From Rhodospirillaceae bacterium (GTDB taxonomy: Bacteria > Pseudomonadota > Alphaproteobacteria > Rhodospirillales > 2-02-FULL-58-16): 16,363 nt of DNA. Location: contig DUZD01000032.1 in NCBI GenBank assembly GCA_013349695.1, forward strand, positions 1-16,363. The letters are read 5' to 3'. The notes under the pieces were generated by a model that saw nothing but the letters and a program-made list of their open reading frames with translations, searched no databases and was not told the DNA's origin. Below, in pieces: positions 15,248 through 16,363 of this stretch (positions are counted from its first letter, which is position 1; the number at the start of each line of letters is the position of its first letter). The translations under genes were made by a program, and so were the position numbers.

Positions 15248-16237
15248 CTACGAGTATTTTTGAAGGGATTTAAAGATTCTAGCGTCAGGTTTCGCCAGTT
15301 CCTCGAATGCGGCAGCAATCACCTGTCCCGTGTAATTCGCTAGACGCAAGCGTTCCGAATCTTTTCTCTCAACACCAGTTTTACGGAAAACAAGCCCGCG
15401 ATAAGTCAACTTCACTCCGGTCGCTTCTTGAATCCTGACTGAACGAATGAATTCAAAACCATGACTTTCGAATAGGTAAATCAAACTTTGAAGTGAATAA
15501 TAATAGTTCTTTTGCTGATACAATGACCTTATAAAATATTCACTGTCGAAGGCGGAAAGGAAATCATCAAGAAGATCCCCCTCGTCCACCAAGACAAATC
15601 CACCGTCAGAGAGCGATTCGAGAATGATCTCCAGTGCCAGCAAAGGGTTGCTTATTTGCCGGAAGCAATAGGACAAGATGATAATGTCAAATGGAGAATT
15701 GGCGGAACAAAAGTCTCTGGAATCCTCGAATGTGGAGCCCAGAATTTTTCCCTTTAAATGTGGATATATTTTTTCGGCATAGTCCACCGCCGATAAGGTT
15801 GGCTCGACTCCCCATACATCGACTTTCATATCCTTGGCCAGAAGATCCAAAGTGCTTCCGTCATAACAGGACACCTCGAGAACGGCTGCCGGCGCGAATG
15901 AAAAATTTTTCGTCAAATCGGTCGCGATGTCTTTTCGTATGCGAGCTTTTTTTTCCAGCACTTCATCCCGCCCCCCGGGTCTTACGCCATAGAACATCTG
16001 AAGATACTGAAAATAATACTGTGGTGGATAGATTCGATTGGCCATAACGGTGCCGCAGCACAAGCACAAACGCAAGATATCCCCATTCGGATAATAAATT
16101 AAATACGATAAAAGTCTAATTAATTGCTTGGCAATATCGATAAAATCTTTTGACTGACAAACAGGGCAAGTATTTATTTCAATGGAATGCTCCAAGAAAT
16201 TCGAATGTAATTTTTTATAGCGATCAATAAAATCCAT
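15248..16237 (-). CDS. AT-rich class I SAM-dependent methyltransferase with N-terminal zinc ribbon
   Basis: Predicted 329-aa methyltransferase of unknown substrate. The N-terminus has a C-x2-C pair (Cys24, Cys27 in NTCPVCQSKDF) and a second pair (Cys58, Cys61 in LCLCCGTV), as in the zinc-binding domain of sugar C-methyltransferase-like proteins. The Rossmann core has VLEVSCYDGSTLDLLA near 119-134 as motif I, with Ser-Cys-Tyr-Asp in place of the usual Gly run, and the acidic ribose ligand Glu145 in VWGVEP. The strand-4 region is FDIIILSYCFRQI. ATG 16237 has a perfect GGGAGGCG Shine-Dalgarno. Base composition is strikingly AT-rich (AAA, TTT, ATA, TTA codons) compared with all neighbours, so recent transfer is likely. 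It stands alone, opposite in direction to the upstream operon. Confidence 0.85.
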   Translation of the reverse strand: MDFIDRYKKLHSNFLEHSIEINTCPVCQSKDFIDIAKQLIRLLSYLIYYPNGDILRLCLCCGTVMANRIYPPQYYFQYLQMFYGVRPGGRDEVLEKKARIRKDIATDLTKNFSFAPAAVLEVSCYDGSTLDLLAKDMKVDVWGVEPTLSAVDYAEKIYPHLKGKILGSTFEDSRDFCSANSPFDIIILSYCFRQISNPLLALEIILESLSDGGFVLVDEGDLLDDFLSAFDSEYFIRSLYQQKNYYYSLQSLIYLFESHGFEFIRSVRIQEATGVKLTYRGLVFRKTGVERKDSERLRLANYTGQVIAAAFEELAKPDARIFKSLQKYS

Positions 16238-16263
16238 CGTTCGCCTCCCGATTTTTCAACTTC

Positions 16264-16303
16264 AACAGAAATTCGGTGACAGCAACAGAAATTCGGTGAC
16301 AGC
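16264..16303 (+). repeat. 20-bp tandem duplication at the right border
   Basis: Units 16264-16283 and 16284-16303 (AACAGAAATTCGGTGACAGC) are identical. The second unit runs into the complete 30-bp repeat, so the first is a partial extra copy of its left half. On the minus strand this lies in the leader of the methyltransferase gene. Confidence 0.95.
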
Positions 16304-16316
16304 ATACTAATTTCCA
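16287..16316 (+). repeat. 30-bp repeat, right copy
   Basis: Perfect match to 15173-15202. It borders the 5' side of the methyltransferase gene and forms the left arm of the palindrome that reaches the window edge. Confidence 0.95.
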
Positions 16317-16363
16317 AAACCTTGCCATTTCCAATCAAGTGGAAAGATGAAATTAGTATGCTG
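16300..16363 (+). repeat. long inverted repeat at the right edge (REP/MITE-like end)
   Basis: CAGCATACTAATTTC (16300-16314) is the exact reverse complement of 16349-16363. The interior holds smaller pairs, TTTCC/GGAAA and CTTG/CAAG, so the whole can fold into one nested hairpin. The right arm probably continues beyond the window. I recall similar GGTGACAG-containing repeats near Y1/REP-associated transposases, but that is memory and not shown here. Confidence 0.75.

Noticed and set aside
15691..16047. Plus-strand 118-codon frame
   Set aside because: Antisense to the methyltransferase gene, which has a strong Shine-Dalgarno and clear motifs.
16264..16316. Tandem repeats considered as a small CRISPR array
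   Set aside because: Only two adjacent 20-bp units without spacers, and a dispersed third copy; fits a mobile-element border instead.

Overview
The window is a GC-rich chromosomal segment whose gene content and order look alphaproteobacterial, probably Rhodospirillales-like. This rests on a ParE of the alphaproteobacterial type, the run erpA | dgt-argS-SPOR-nagZ-M50-scpA-scpB-tatA-tatB-tatC-serS-surE-pcm-LysM/M23 (an order I recall from alphaproteobacterial genomes), and tight coupling with 4-bp or 1-bp overlaps. Genus cannot be decided from the sequence alone.

Left part (1-1550): the start of parE runs off the left edge on the minus strand. It is divergent from a YciA-type acyl-CoA thioesterase. 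The A-type Fe-S carrier erpA lies on the minus strand, divergent from dgt.

Middle (1550-10415): a long plus-strand run covers dNTP hydrolysis (dgt), arginyl-tRNA synthesis (argS), cell envelope (SPOR protein, NagZ), a membrane metalloprotease, chromosome condensation (scpA, scpB) and the twin-arginine export system (tatA, tatB, tatC). TatB carries a recent in-frame 78-bp tandem duplication.

First foreign-looking insert (10402-11364): between tatC and serS a 940-bp segment is bounded by perfect 23-bp direct repeats, the left one covering the tatC stop codon. It holds an N-terminal remnant of what looks like a DUF2806 gene, a good sigma70-type promoter, and a complete DinJ/YafQ-type toxin-antitoxin pair. 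Recombination between the repeats would remove the whole segment and restore a plain tatC-serS junction.

The conserved run then continues with serS, surE, pcm and a lipoprotein with two LysM domains and a degenerate M23 domain (an NlpD/DipM-like amidase-activator type).

Second foreign-looking insert (15173 to the right edge): directly at the stop codon of the LysM/M23 gene begins a 30-bp repeat. The identical sequence recurs 1114 bp later in direct orientation, where it also has a 20-bp tandem partial copy and a 15-bp inverted copy at the very edge of the window. Between the copies is one strikingly AT-rich minus-strand gene for a zinc-ribbon class I methyltransferase. This is the most unusual part: a single cargo gene bounded by palindromic, REP/MITE-like repeats. 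No tRNA, rRNA, CRISPR array or complete transposase is visible.
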